Below, piece by piece: positions 10,480-19,568 of a stretch of 64,000 nucleotides of DNA (the stretch's first letter is position 1; every line of letters begins with the position of its first letter). This DNA comes from Diplonema papillatum (lineage: Eukaryota > Euglenozoa > Diplonemea > Diplonemida > Diplonemidae). Under the pieces are notes generated by a model that saw only the letters and a list, made by a program, of their open reading frames with translations, had not been told where the DNA came from and searched no databases. The stretch is taken from NCBI GenBank assembly GCA_030068145.1, contig JAPJBO010000041.1, positions 62,001-126,000 of the forward strand, written 5' to 3'. The position numbers and the translations under genes were made by a program.

Positions 10480-10551
10480 GTACAATAATGTACAATAATG
10501 TACAATAATCGTACAATAATATACAATAACTGTACAATAATGTACAATAAT
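10480..10551. repeat. TACAATAAT minisatellite at the left transposon boundary
   Basis: Seven or so units of GTACAATAAT ending exactly at the left terminal inverted repeat. Confidence 0.9.
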
Positions 10552-10793
10552 CATACTATGCAGTCCGCCGCATTCCGCCCGACTTACACGGACTAAAAAT
10601 ACTCCCACACGGACTTACACGGAATCGGGGTGAGTCCGTCTGGGGTGCGGGTGGGGTGCGGGTGAACGTTTTCCAATGAAAATACTCAGTATCCTTAGTA
10701 TTGCTTCGTATTCTTAGTATTTCTATTCTTGCACATAACAGTCGTTGCGAACTTGGTCATTGCGGTTGCGGAGACCAGCAGCAAGAACACAGG
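10552..10793 (+). repeat. Left terminal inverted repeat of the hAT-like element
   Basis: Inverted partner of 14172-14421. Includes GGGTGCGGGTGGGGTGCGGG subterminal repeats at about 10635-10665, which are typical places for transposase binding; that role is inferred. Confidence 0.85.
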
Positions 10794-10825
10794 AAACAAA
10801 CACACAACTTCGAAGGGGGGGGGGG

Positions 10826-13222
10826 ATGGGAAGGCCTAAGGGCTCGAAAAACAAGGCGAAGGCCGGCAAGTCTGAACCGTCCAACAAGAAGAGAAGGGTG
10901 ACAATGAGCCAGGCCATGCAGGATGCGGAGTCCAGCAGCGAAGCACCGACTAGCGAAGCACCGAACAGTGAAGCACCGACCAGCGATTCCGAAGGTGGCT
11001 CGTCCGTCCCGATGTCGGTCTCGTCGGTTCTTGGTCCGCTCTTTGAGGCAGTCGAGGCAGCCTCACAGGCTGACGATGCAGGTTCACAGACAGAAGATGC
11101 AGGTTCACAGGCCGGCGGGTCAGCCTCACAGGCTGGTACGCCAGCCTCGCAGACAAAGGTGGTCAAAAGACCGTCTAAGCTGCAGCTCCGAAAGGGGCTG
11201 GCGAAGGGCGCAGCGAAGGTTGCAGTGGCCGGCAGCAAACGCCACAATCTGCTGATTACAGCCGTAAAAAGGATGAACAAGCTCACAGACGCAGAAAAGG
11301 AAGGCTTGGAGCTCAGGAAGGTGAAGGACCTCCCTTCATCTTGGAAGTCGTTAGCACTCAGAGACCCCAACGTCACGTTGCAGGAAGAAGTGATCTGGTG
11401 CGGTTCATGCCAAAAGAAAATCAACTACCTCGACAGCACCACGTGCAAGAAGCATCACACCTACGAAGAACACAAGAAGAGGCACACACTTCTGGTGGCA
11501 CAAAAAAAGGCTGGCGCGGTTGTTGTGGACGTTGACGCCGGTACCGCAAACGTCACTGAAAAGGGGACCGCCGTACAGGACTTCACGAGGTTGGTTGCGA
11601 TGGCCGGCATGAAGGCAGGGGCAGTGGCTTGCATGCGTGTCTTTTTCAGAAAGCATGTCTCCCCGGCAATTCCCCACACGAGGACGCTCATGGATATGAG
11701 TCGGGGGTGCGATGCGAAGACGCAGATGCAGAAGGATCTAATAGAGACGATCGGGACATCGTTTGGCATTGGGTTTGATGGATCCATCATCGACGAGCTC
11801 AAGGAGCAGGCATTGGCAGTGGTCGCATACGACAAGGGACGAGCATACTTGCTGGGACTTCGCGTTGGAGAGGACGGTGAAGCCTTGGACACAACCTCTC
11901 AGTCGGAGTTTGTTGCCAACGTCCTCAAGGACTACGGGATCAAGATACCCAACGTCGCTTACATCGTCGTTGACAAGGCGTCGACGAACGTGGTCGCCCT
12001 TCAGGACTGGGAGGGCATTGTGATATACTGCTTCGGTCACCATCTGAAAAATGCCATCAAGCCGTGGTTCAAGCTGAGTCACCCGAACGCCCACGACACA
12101 CTGCGTCTCTTCAGCAACGCTTTCTACAAAGCACCCACGCGTGAGGTTCGGTGGGTGCAGGCGCAGAAGGCAGTCGTGACCCATGATGTCGATGCAGCCG
12201 CTACAGAAGACGAGATTCCGATCGCCCAAAAGCTGACTGCCCTGCTGTCGTTGCACGAGGATGGCGAAGACGTCGAAGCTGACATCCTTGAGTGTCTTGG
12301 TGAAGGAGATGGAGACATGTTGGAGCGTGCAAAGGAGAGGTTGACGCAAGCTCAAAATGAGAACGTGCCAGTGGACTTGACACCAGAACCACAACGCGAG
12401 CAACGTCCCAGCCCGGAATACCCCCCCTCTATCAACGACACGAGGTGGGATTCCACCTTCAGATGCCTTGCCCACCTGGTCCCCCGCCTGCAGTCTCTTC
12501 CAGCATTTCTTGAGAAAGAACTGAAAAGGAACACCACACCCGAGAGTATCCAACTACTTGCGGGGAAGTTCAGCGATGCAGACGTCACAGAAACGTGTGC
12601 AGCTCTTGTAACGGCCTTGGAAGCCATGGAACCCGTCATGCCCCTTTTCAGTTTTGCTGCTGATCCACCCGCGCGCAAGCCCCTTGCAGCGGAACTCCCC
12701 GCCATGGTTGCAAAAGCCATGAAGGCCGTTGGCAACGATCTCTCCGCCGTCCTGAAAGAGATGTGGAGCACCTATCTTTCCCGGGACATCTTCAAATCCA
12801 TGTGGCTCTTTTGCCCTGAGAAGCTGGGTACGAAGAAGGCAGCGGGAATTGCCATCCCCTCAGTGGAGTCAATCACGGACACATTCAAGGGCGTGTTTCA
12901 CCGCGACGCCAAAACCCAACTGGGCGAGTACCTGAAGGTTTCGATCAGCGTCCTGACGAAATGGAAGGATGCCGAAGCATTCTGGACTTCGAAGAAGCAG
13001 GTATGGCCGGATCTCTCAGCCGTAGCTCTCACGCTGTTGTACCTGCCCGTCAGTGTAACGCGGGTGGACGCCGTGTTCAGCCAGTTGGGGGCAATCTCAA
13101 ATGAGAGAGGGGGGAGAATCAACCCTTCTGCATACGAGACGACAGCCCTTTACTACTGCAACAAAGACATCTCTGGGAGGTTCAAGGACTTCGACGACGA
13201 ACATTCGCTGTCTCGGGTGTGA
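10826..13222 (+). CDS. hAT-family transposase
   Basis: 798 codons from the ATG at 10826; the frame is open further upstream but lies in the terminal repeat, and MGRPKGSKNKAK is an AT-hook-like start. A low-complexity Ser/Thr/Ala stretch follows. Around residues 190-222 is a BED-like zinc finger pattern (WCGSC, then HHTYEEHKKRH). The RNase H-like core shows FDGS (about 316), VVDKASTN (about 382), CFGHHLKNAI and NDTRWDSTF (about 538). The C-terminus (about 730-785: LTLLYLPVSVTRVDAVFSQL, then NERGGRINPSAYE) matches the hAT dimerisation region. No frameshift or stop, so it may be active. It would excise and reinsert the surrounding element. Confidence 0.9.
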   Translation: MGRPKGSKNKAKAGKSEPSNKKRRVTMSQAMQDAESSSEAPTSEAPNSEAPTSDSEGGSSVPMSVSSVLGPLFEAVEAASQADDAGSQTEDAGSQAGGSASQAGTPASQTKVVKRPSKLQLRKGLAKGAAKVAVAGSKRHNLLITAVKRMNKLTDAEKEGLELRKVKDLPSSWKSLALRDPNVTLQEEVIWCGSCQKKINYLDSTTCKKHHTYEEHKKRHTLLVAQKKAGAVVVDVDAGTANVTEKGTAVQDFTRLVAMAGMKAGAVACMRVFFRKHVSPAIPHTRTLMDMSRGCDAKTQMQKDLIETIGTSFGIGFDGSIIDELKEQALAVVAYDKGRAYLLGLRVGEDGEALDTTSQSEFVANVLKDYGIKIPNVAYIVVDKASTNVVALQDWEGIVIYCFGHHLKNAIKPWFKLSHPNAHDTLRLFSNAFYKAPTREVRWVQAQKAVVTHDVDAAATEDEIPIAQKLTALLSLHEDGEDVEADILECLGEGDGDMLERAKERLTQAQNENVPVDLTPEPQREQRPSPEYPPSINDTRWDSTFRCLAHLVPRLQSLPAFLEKELKRNTTPESIQLLAGKFSDADVTETCAALVTALEAMEPVMPLFSFAADPPARKPLAAELPAMVAKAMKAVGNDLSAVLKEMWSTYLSRDIFKSMWLFCPEKLGTKKAAGIAIPSVESITDTFKGVFHRDAKTQLGEYLKVSISVLTKWKDAEAFWTSKKQVWPDLSAVALTLLYLPVSVTRVDAVFSQLGAISNERGGRINPSAYETTALYYCNKDISGRFKDFDDEHSLSRV

Positions 13223-13640
13223 TTCTCAATAACAGGCATCTGAGAACACAACAGTGCAAGCCTTTTTTCTACGTTCAGTGTTTTTCCGGGACTCCCGGAG
13301 TGACTTTTCTGAGCGCACCCTGCTACAGTGTGGCTCGCTGGACCGGAAGAGTGAAAGCCACGAGAGGTCCCCGGAAGTGTTCTCTCCCCTGTTTCCCCTG
13401 TTCCAGGAGGTTCAAAGACTTCGACGACGAACATTCGCTGTCTCGGGTGTGATTCTCAATAACAGGCATCTGAGAACAAAAGTGCAAGCCTTTTTCCTAC
13501 TTTCCTACTTTCAGTGTTTTTCCGGGACTCCTGGAGTGGCTTTTTTTAGCGCACCATGCTACAGCGTGGCTCGCTGGACCGAAACCCGGGAAGAGTGTGC
13601 ACCACGAGAGGTCCCCGGAAGTGTTCTTTCCCCTGTTTCC
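13178..13640 (+). repeat. ~235-bp tandem duplication at the transposase 3' end
   Basis: The last codons and 3' flank (AGGTTCAAGGACTTCGACGA to the GTGTGATTCTCAATAACAGG block, then TTTTTCCGGGACTCC) occur at 13178-13414 and again at 13408-13640, so the second copy repeats the terminal residues and stop codon. Confidence 0.85.
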
Positions 13641-14171
13641 CATCTTTCCCCTCTTCAGCCACGACGAAGTTACGCACATATCCCTTTGTGCTTTTCTCGT
13701 TTCCATGCGCATCTTCCTGGATCAGGTTTCTTGGCGCATGGTCCAGCCGGGTAGAGAAGAACACCAAGAGACCGTGAGTCGGCATTGCGGATTGTCATGG
13801 CGAACTGCGTTCCGTGGCGGAAGACTCGGTCGCCAACACTGTCCTCGAGTGGGATTACTCCCCGTGTGTACGCCACAATGTACGCGGCATACCGCTGGTG
13901 TCGCTGAGAAGTGATAACGGGTCCTTGTCCTGGCTGTTCAACCCGGCACAGATGGGCACAGGGGATCGGAAGCAGTCGGGACCGTGCACATACGCAGTGC
14001 ACATGAGGCAGTGCGCCGCTGTGGCCACACCCTGATTGAACAGTTGTGCGCCCGTGGGCTGCGACCGGCAGACACAGAGCCCACTCGCGGTTGGAGGTGG
14101 GCTCATAGTGGCCATAAGCTCTTCCCGAGTGTGGCAAGGATACTTGACCGCTCACCATCATCACCATAATT

Positions 14172-14421
14172 GTGCTGCTGGTCTCCGCAGCCGCAATGAA
14201 AAGGTTCACAATGACTGTTATGTGCAGGAATGGAAGTAAAAGTCCACGAATAAATACTAAGACTACTGAGTATTTTTCATTGGAAAACGTTCACCCGCAC
14301 CCCACCCGCACTCCACACGGACTCACACCGAGTCCGTGTGGAGTGCGGGTGGGGTGCGGGTAGGAGTCGTCGGCGAAAAAAAAAAAAAATCTGCGCGGAA
14401 AGCGGCGGACTGCATAGTATG
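14172..14421 (-). repeat. Right terminal inverted repeat with a perfect 31-bp hairpin
   Basis: Inverted partner of 10552-10793. Positions 14293-14323 and 14331-14361 form a perfect 31-bp inverted repeat around a 7-nt loop, built from CCCGCACC/GGGTGCGG and CACACGGACT/AGTCCGTGTG. Confidence 0.9.
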
Positions 14422-14520
14422 AATAATGTACAATAATGTACAATAATGTACAATAATGTACAATACAAATACAATAATTCTTGGTCGGCGGGGGAAATAC
14501 AATAATGTACAATAATCCAT
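14421..14520. repeat. TACAATAAT minisatellite at the right transposon boundary
   Basis: AATAATGTAC units, interrupted by a ~25-bp unique piece at about 14480-14497. Same orientation as the left arrays, which suggests the element inserted into an existing array. Confidence 0.85.
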
Positions 14521-15339
14521 TCGTTTCACACGTGAAGTTTCCTGAAAAGCACCCTGCCCACATCCCAAACACGCCCCTTTTTCCTTATGCTCTTTTTGCA
14601 TCCTATTTTCGCATCCCTTTTTCCTAGACAGCAACTTCCTCGAAAAAGACTTGATGCTAGCATCAACCATGCATGAGAGGCAGTGCTCTGCCTAAACATT
14701 AAGCTAAGATTTTCCCCCCCTGCACACCAAGAAGCCTCCGGTTTGCTGAAGCTGGTTCTAGCCACGCTTCGAAGCAAGGACGAAGCCACGCTTTCGCAAA
14801 TGGGGATACGTCGTTTCTTCGTCGTCGAGTCGGTCGATGACGTAGCAGTGCACGTAAAGACGAACTACGCACGCTTACCATAGGGTTAGCGTCAGTTTCA
14901 ATTGTGAGGCAAATCCTCACATTTTGAAAAAAAAAAAAAAAGGAGCCCAGCACGAGCTGCTGTTGTTGACAAAAAAAAATCGGGGGAGGAAACTGGTGTC
15001 ACATCCTTTAGTCCACCTTGGAAAACGGAAAAATCCAAAAGAAAAATGCGTACTTTTGGAACCCTGGGGGTGCCCCGTGGTGTATGGGTCTAACTGCTGG
15101 TGGGACCTAGCTAAAGTCTCATCACCAGGGGGGGACAGTCATAAACACGTCACCAAGAAACATACCCTGAAAAAAATGCCGCTGCGCGGGGCCATGTATA
15201 CCCCCTACCCCCCCCGGTCGGGGGTCCAACCCACTGCACCGGGATGGGCACGGTGCAAGGCTTTTCTTCCGTGCAAACCGCGCTTTTTCTGGATTTACCT
15301 GGAGAAAGGCCATTTGGCCACCTGATCCCGGCTCAGAGG
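14521..15339. other. Spacer with an R4 dispersed repeat
   Basis: At 14633-14711 lies a copy of a dispersed repeat (AAGACTTGATGCTAGCATCA, CATGCATGAGAGGCAG, GCCTAAACATTAA) also found at 41597-41641, 41993-42036, 42390-42466 and 52737-52779. Otherwise homopolymer runs and no gene. Confidence 0.6.
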
Positions 15340-15391
15340 CAGTTCCCCGAAACTTGCTCGAAACTCCCCGAAACTCCCCGAAACTCACCCC
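15340..15391. repeat. AAACTCCCCG minisatellite, first locus
   Basis: About four 10-bp units; a second, longer array of the same unit is at 16588-16655. Confidence 0.8.
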
Positions 15392-15417
15392 GTTTTTGGG
15401 AGAAAAAAGTGGATTTG

Positions 15418-15512
15418 CTTGGGTGGGTGGTGGGTGGGTGGTGGGTGGGTGGTGGGTGGGTGGGTGGGTAGGTGGGTGGTGTGTGTGTGGGTGGGTGGGT
15501 GGTGAGTAGAAG
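15418..15512. repeat. GGTGGGTGGG G-rich minisatellite
   Basis: About 95 bp of GGGTGGGTGGT units on the + strand, with many GGG runs that could form G-quadruplexes. Confidence 0.9.
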
Positions 15513-15534
15513 GAGGTTTTCATCTCAGCACTAC

Positions 15535-16260
15535 CGGCATGACGCATGACGACGAATGTTTGAAGAACAGTTTAGACTTGGAGGTTCAGCGGAGAAGCAG
15601 GTGCTACGCTCCACAAACCCAACCCGCAACGTACCACAAAAACTCCCGCATCAAAAAATCCACAAGACCAGACTGTAGGAGCCGAACCCAACCACCATCG
15701 CAAAAAAAGAAAGTGCCGTTTGTGGCGGTCGAGGTGGTCGTTGACGAGGTGATGCAGACACCGCAAAGTGTACCGTATACTGGATGACGCACGAATGGTT
15801 GAAGAAACATTTAGGCTTGGAGGTGCGGCGGGGAAGCGAGGCGCCGCCACTTTGCACCGTCCGGTGCTCTGATACACTTCGCAAATACAACACATCACAA
15901 CCCCCCGAATCAACAAAACCCCAAGATCCACACCGTAAGCGCCCGAATCAAACCACCATGGCAAAAAAGGAAAATGCCGTTCGTGAAGGTCAAAGTGGTC
16001 GTTGACGAGGCGATGCGGACTCCGCAGAATGGACCGTAAACTGGATGACGCGCAATGACAAATGTTTGAACAAGGGATTAGACGTGGAGGTGCAGCGGAA
16101 GCGAGATGCCGCCACTTTGCACCGCCCGGTGCACTACAGCTCGCAAACCCGACCCGCAACACATCACAAAAACGACCCGAATCAACAAAACCGTACGAGC
16201 CCGAAAAAGAAAAAAGAGAAAATGCCGTTCGTGCGTACGGCTGCGACGAACACGGTTCCA
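15535..16260 (+). repeat. ~250-bp tandem repeat, three diverged units
   Basis: Units starting near 15537, 15781 and 16042 share GGATGACGC, TTGGAGGTGCRGCGG, ACATCACAA and the CGAGGYGATGCGGACNCCGC block. Frames of 70-80 codons cross each unit but do not agree in phase, so I treat this as non-coding repeat. Confidence 0.75.
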
Positions 16261-16900
16261 ATCCAGTTATTGGGTGGTTGACGGCGGCGCATCCGCAGCA
16301 GCAGCGAAGTCAACCACCGCCACCGTCCACGCGCTGGCGGGGATGAACACGAAACCTTCCGAATCACGGAGAAGAAGAAGAAGGCAGAGGAGAACCGGGG
16401 GTAGTGAAGCAACGAACCCGCGGGGTATCGGCACCAGTCTGTCGTGAGCGTGCCACACCCTGGCAAAGACAAGCACATTTGGCCAGACGTGCAGGAGATT
16501 ACTTGCGCACGTGCCAGGCAAGCACCGGCAGCACAGGTCGCAAGTGCCAGCGAGGTAGCCGCATGGGGACCCCCAGTCCCAAACAGGGAAACTCCCCGAA
16601 ACTCCCCGAAACTCCCCGAAACTACCCGAAACTCCCCGAAACTCCCGAAACTTGGGTCAGGATCAGGTGGTTTGGTCTTCGAAAAACAAAATGTTTCAGG
16701 AAATTGCGTGAAGCTATTTTACATCTTCCCTAGCCTTGAACTCCAAACTGACGATATTTTCAAAAAAATATTCGTTTGCTGTCAGGAGCCCAGCGGAAAA
16801 CCAACAAGATGGGCCACTTGGCTAATGCACGAGATCAAATCTAGCTCGATGATTCGATAAAAAGACAACCATCTCTTTTGGGAACCCCACCGATCACCTC
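16261..16900. other. Spacer with the second AAACTCCCCG array
   Basis: Seven or so units of AAACTCCCCG at 16588-16655; no gene recognised in the rest. Confidence 0.6.
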
Positions 16901-17049
16901 AAGCACGCACTACGCTGAATTCCACAAAGAAACAAAAGGTCAATCTGTACGCCCATTCGGGATCGTCGGAAACACAAAGAAAGTTGGGGACACGAATAGG
17001 TAGCAGCCACCGTACGCCCGTCTTCTTGGATGCAACAGTTGACAGTCTT

Positions 17050-17110
17050 CTGTGTATCGAGTGGGCCACGAGGGATGGCACACAGAGTGGGCCACGAGGG
17101 ATGGCACACA
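17050..17110. repeat. Short tandem repeat
   Basis: Two adjacent ~32-bp units of GTGGGCCACGAGGGATGGCA. Confidence 0.85.
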
Positions 17111-17163
17111 ATTTGCTGGGTAACAGTTTCATTGGGGGTAATTTTTGTTTAATAGTATCTGTT

Positions 17164-17370
17164 CTGACGGGTAACATTTCCGGAACAACGGTTGCACATG
17201 AAACGAAAAAGTGCCAAGACAGGAAACCCCCCCCCAGAGAGGTTTGTGCCCTGTACACGCGAAGAACAAGAAACTTTTGCCTGATCATTTTCATCACCTT
17301 TGGTCAGTTGATGCTGATCGTCCGTTGCTTCGCATATCAGTGCAAGCCCCAACTCCGGAAATGTTCTTCA
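17164..17370 (+). repeat. Dispersed repeat R3, copy 1
   Basis: Shares the GACGGGTAACATTTCCGGAA and GCACATGAAA region and the long block from AGAGAGGTTTGTGCCC to CCGGAAATGTTCTTC with 42298-42611. A fragment (GCACATGAAACC, TTTGTACACGCGA) reappears at the window end, 63945-64000. Transposon or retroelement origin is unknown. Confidence 0.8.
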
Positions 17371-17524
17371 AAAGTTTCAGATTATTACCTGCAAACCTTA
17401 GATGTCTCGTCCGTTTTCGTACCCGCAAACACACCAGCAGGAGCTCTCGAAGTAGGTACAGCGTGCCGATCCCGACGCTATGAAGAAGCGAGCCTCCCGC
17501 TAGACGTCAATAAGCCCGTTCACT

Positions 17525-17870
17525 CCTAATCTTCGGAACTGCATCGAATTGCCTGCCGCTGTCTATCACGGCGGTGCCACGGCACACCGGGGGTGATTTC
17601 TGGCCTTGTTTTTGCATTCCGCAGCCGTTATTCCAGCCTAAACGAGCATCCGACCAGTTATTTTGAATTTCCCGAGCATTTGAGGACCACCCGAGCGGTA
17701 GGTTTCTGGTTTTGGGCTGCTGGGGGCCCCCCTTTTTTTGGAAAAGTAGGGGTCTTTTAACGGTCTACTTAGTCCATCCTATTCCCTGGGGCTGCATAGA
17801 ATTGCTTAGGGCTGTCAATAACGGTCCACAGTAGTGTGGCGATGCTGATTATCACCACAGATTCTATGCT
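17525..17870. other. Spacer
   Basis: No gene or clear repeat seen. Confidence 0.4.
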
Positions 17871-18307
17871 TTGGCTATGCCACCCTGCGGCACCGGGTTT
17901 GCGATTTGCCCTCACTCAAGTTACTATGGCTTAGTCAACAATCGGCCTGCAAACAGTGTTCGCGCTAAGGAAAAAGCGGCTGACTTCAGCCGGATAGAAG
18001 AGAAATCTTCAACCCCCCGCCATACCCAAGCCTCTACGGTCAACCGGAGACTTTAAAATACCGACCTTCTAATCCACAAATAACGCTAGAAATCTTGAAA
18101 AACTGGGCGGCTGCTAATCAGACGGCTAACTTTTGGAAGGTCTGCCGAACAGAAGCTTTTTGCGACAACATCTTGATTCACATCTTGCGCGGTTTGTGCA
18201 TCCAAGCTGATTTTGCCCCAGCTGAGCAAGAAACTTGACGACTGTTGCTGCCATCTATGACCGAAAGGGCAAATCGCAAACCCGGTGCCGCAGGGTGGCA
18301 TAGCCAA
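17871..18307. repeat. Perfect 41-bp inverted repeat with a 355-bp spacer
   Basis: Positions 17871-17911 (TTGGCTATGCCACCCTGCGG onward) are the exact reverse complement of 18267-18307. An A-type intron-end element sits between the arms at 18038. The identity of the arms points to a recent foldback or inverted duplication. Confidence 0.9.
18038..18090 (+). repeat. A-type intron-end element
   Basis: CGGTCAACCGGAGACTTT, ATACCGACCTTC, CACAAATAACGCT. No exon recognised next to it. Confidence 0.7.
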
Positions 18308-18700
18308 AGTTTACACGGTTGAAAATCGGCTGATTTTGCGAGTCTGCCGGTAAAAAAAAAGGCTCGCAATTTAATCAGCAGGCAAGCCGGCTGATCGCGC
18401 GCGTACTGGTTGCAAACAGTGTTCGCACAGGAAAAAAGCGGCTGATTTCAGCCGGAAAAGAAATTCTTGGAAAACTGACCGGCTGACAATCAGCCGGCTG
18501 ATTTTTGGAAGGTCTGCCGACCGGAAGGTTTTTGCGACAACATCCATCTTGACCTTGCGTCCGTGGGCGGCACAGCAAAAGCTTACACTCTTGGAAATTG
18601 GCTGGTTTTTGTGCGAGTCTGCTGGTAAGAAAAAAAGGCTCGAAATTTAATCAGCCGGCAAGCCGGCTGATCGCGCGCACACTGGTTGCAAACCACAAAA
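18110..18700. repeat. Two-copy repeat rich in CAGCCGGCTGA
   Basis: The blocks at about 18115-18185 and 18340-18430 recur at about 18480-18555 and 18605-18690 (TTTTTGGAAGGTCTGCCGA, GGCTCGMAATTTAATCAGC, AAGCCGGCTGATCGCGCGC). CAGCCGGCTG is palindromic and occurs several times. Non-coding. Confidence 0.75.
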
Positions 18701-19264
18701 AAAGCAAGAATGAGCTGTCCCTTCACGAAGCCCAGCTATATCTGGGTTAAGCGGGCGTAAGCGTTAAGCAATAAAGACCCATTCGTTGGTGTTTTCCGCA
18801 TATATTGGGCTTCTGCAAGAGTTGGCCAGGTGTCACAATTTTCTTTTAGCCACATGCAATGCGTGAGGAAACTGAACCGCCCGAGTGGGACCTTCTGATC
18901 ATGATCATTTGCAAATTTTCTACCTGCAACCGCGTCCAGGATTCGGTTCAGGGTGCAGTGATCAACGAAACTCTCTCTCTCTGGAAAACTCTCGTCAGCC
19001 TGCCTTTTACTCCAACTCCCAGTGTACGGGACTTTTTCACCAAACCGGTAAAACAGGTTGTGGCACCAACATGGAAGTATCCTTTGTGCTTAAGCACTCA
19101 GCGGATCACCCCCAAGTGACGTTCTAACGTACCCGGTCTCCGTACAAACGCTCAGATGATGATATGCCAACGTGCTGCTAGTTTGATTACCGCCAACAAT
19201 CAAGCGCCAAGAAATTGTGAAAGAAAGTCTTACACCTGAATTCGGGCGCGAAACCGAAAGCAAC
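18701..19264. other. Spacer
   Basis: An 86-codon frame at 18859-19119 has no recognisable domain; I see no other signal. Confidence 0.4.
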
Positions 19265-19267
19265 CCG

Positions 19268-19568
19268 GCAAAATACTCGACGTAGCTGCTTCGACTCCGA
19301 ATGGAAGGGGGGAAATATAGAGGTAAGGGGCAAATACAATACAAACACAATCTGATTTGTTCTTCGCTTACACCACCGTGTGTTGTTTTCTCACTCAGGA
19401 CTTTTGACCTGTTGTGTTTGTGTGATTTGTCGTGTAGAGGTAGACCCGCATGACCTCACGTCCGTTCAACACGTGGTTCGGTAGTTACAGCACTTTGGAT
19501 CCCTTCTGTTCTTTGTCGGGCAGCATCGTCGAGCATTTCCTTTCAAGCTGGCGCTTATGTAAAAAAAA
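19268..19568 (+). repeat. Dispersed repeat R1, copy 1
   Basis: About 300 bp, present in inverted orientation at 40218-40516 and in part at 44965-45074. Shared blocks include TACTCGACGTAGCTGCTTCG, TTCGCTTACACCACCGTGTG, GCATGACCTCACGTCCGTTC and AGCTGGCGCTTATGTAAA. No ORF spans it; short interspersed element or a non-autonomous transposon are possible. Confidence 0.85.

Larger units (their letters stand above)
10552..14421 (+). mobile_element. hAT-like DNA transposon, 3.87 kb
   Basis: Both ends carry CATACTATGCAGTCCGCCGC in inverted orientation (10552 and, reversed, 14421). The inverted similarity continues inward for about 240 bp, for example TTGCACATAACAGTC (left, about 10730) against GACTGTTATGTGCAGG (right, about 14213), and GGAGACCAGCAGCA against TGCTGCTGGTCTCC. 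One intact transposase ORF lies inside. AATAAT directly abuts both ends, but the insertion sits in a TACAATAAT array, so the target-site duplication cannot be defined; hAT elements usually make 8 bp. Confidence 0.9.

Noticed and set aside
13670-14209. 179-codon minus-strand ORF inside the transposon
   Set aside because: No domain, overlaps the right terminal repeat and has no counterpart at the left; probably chance.
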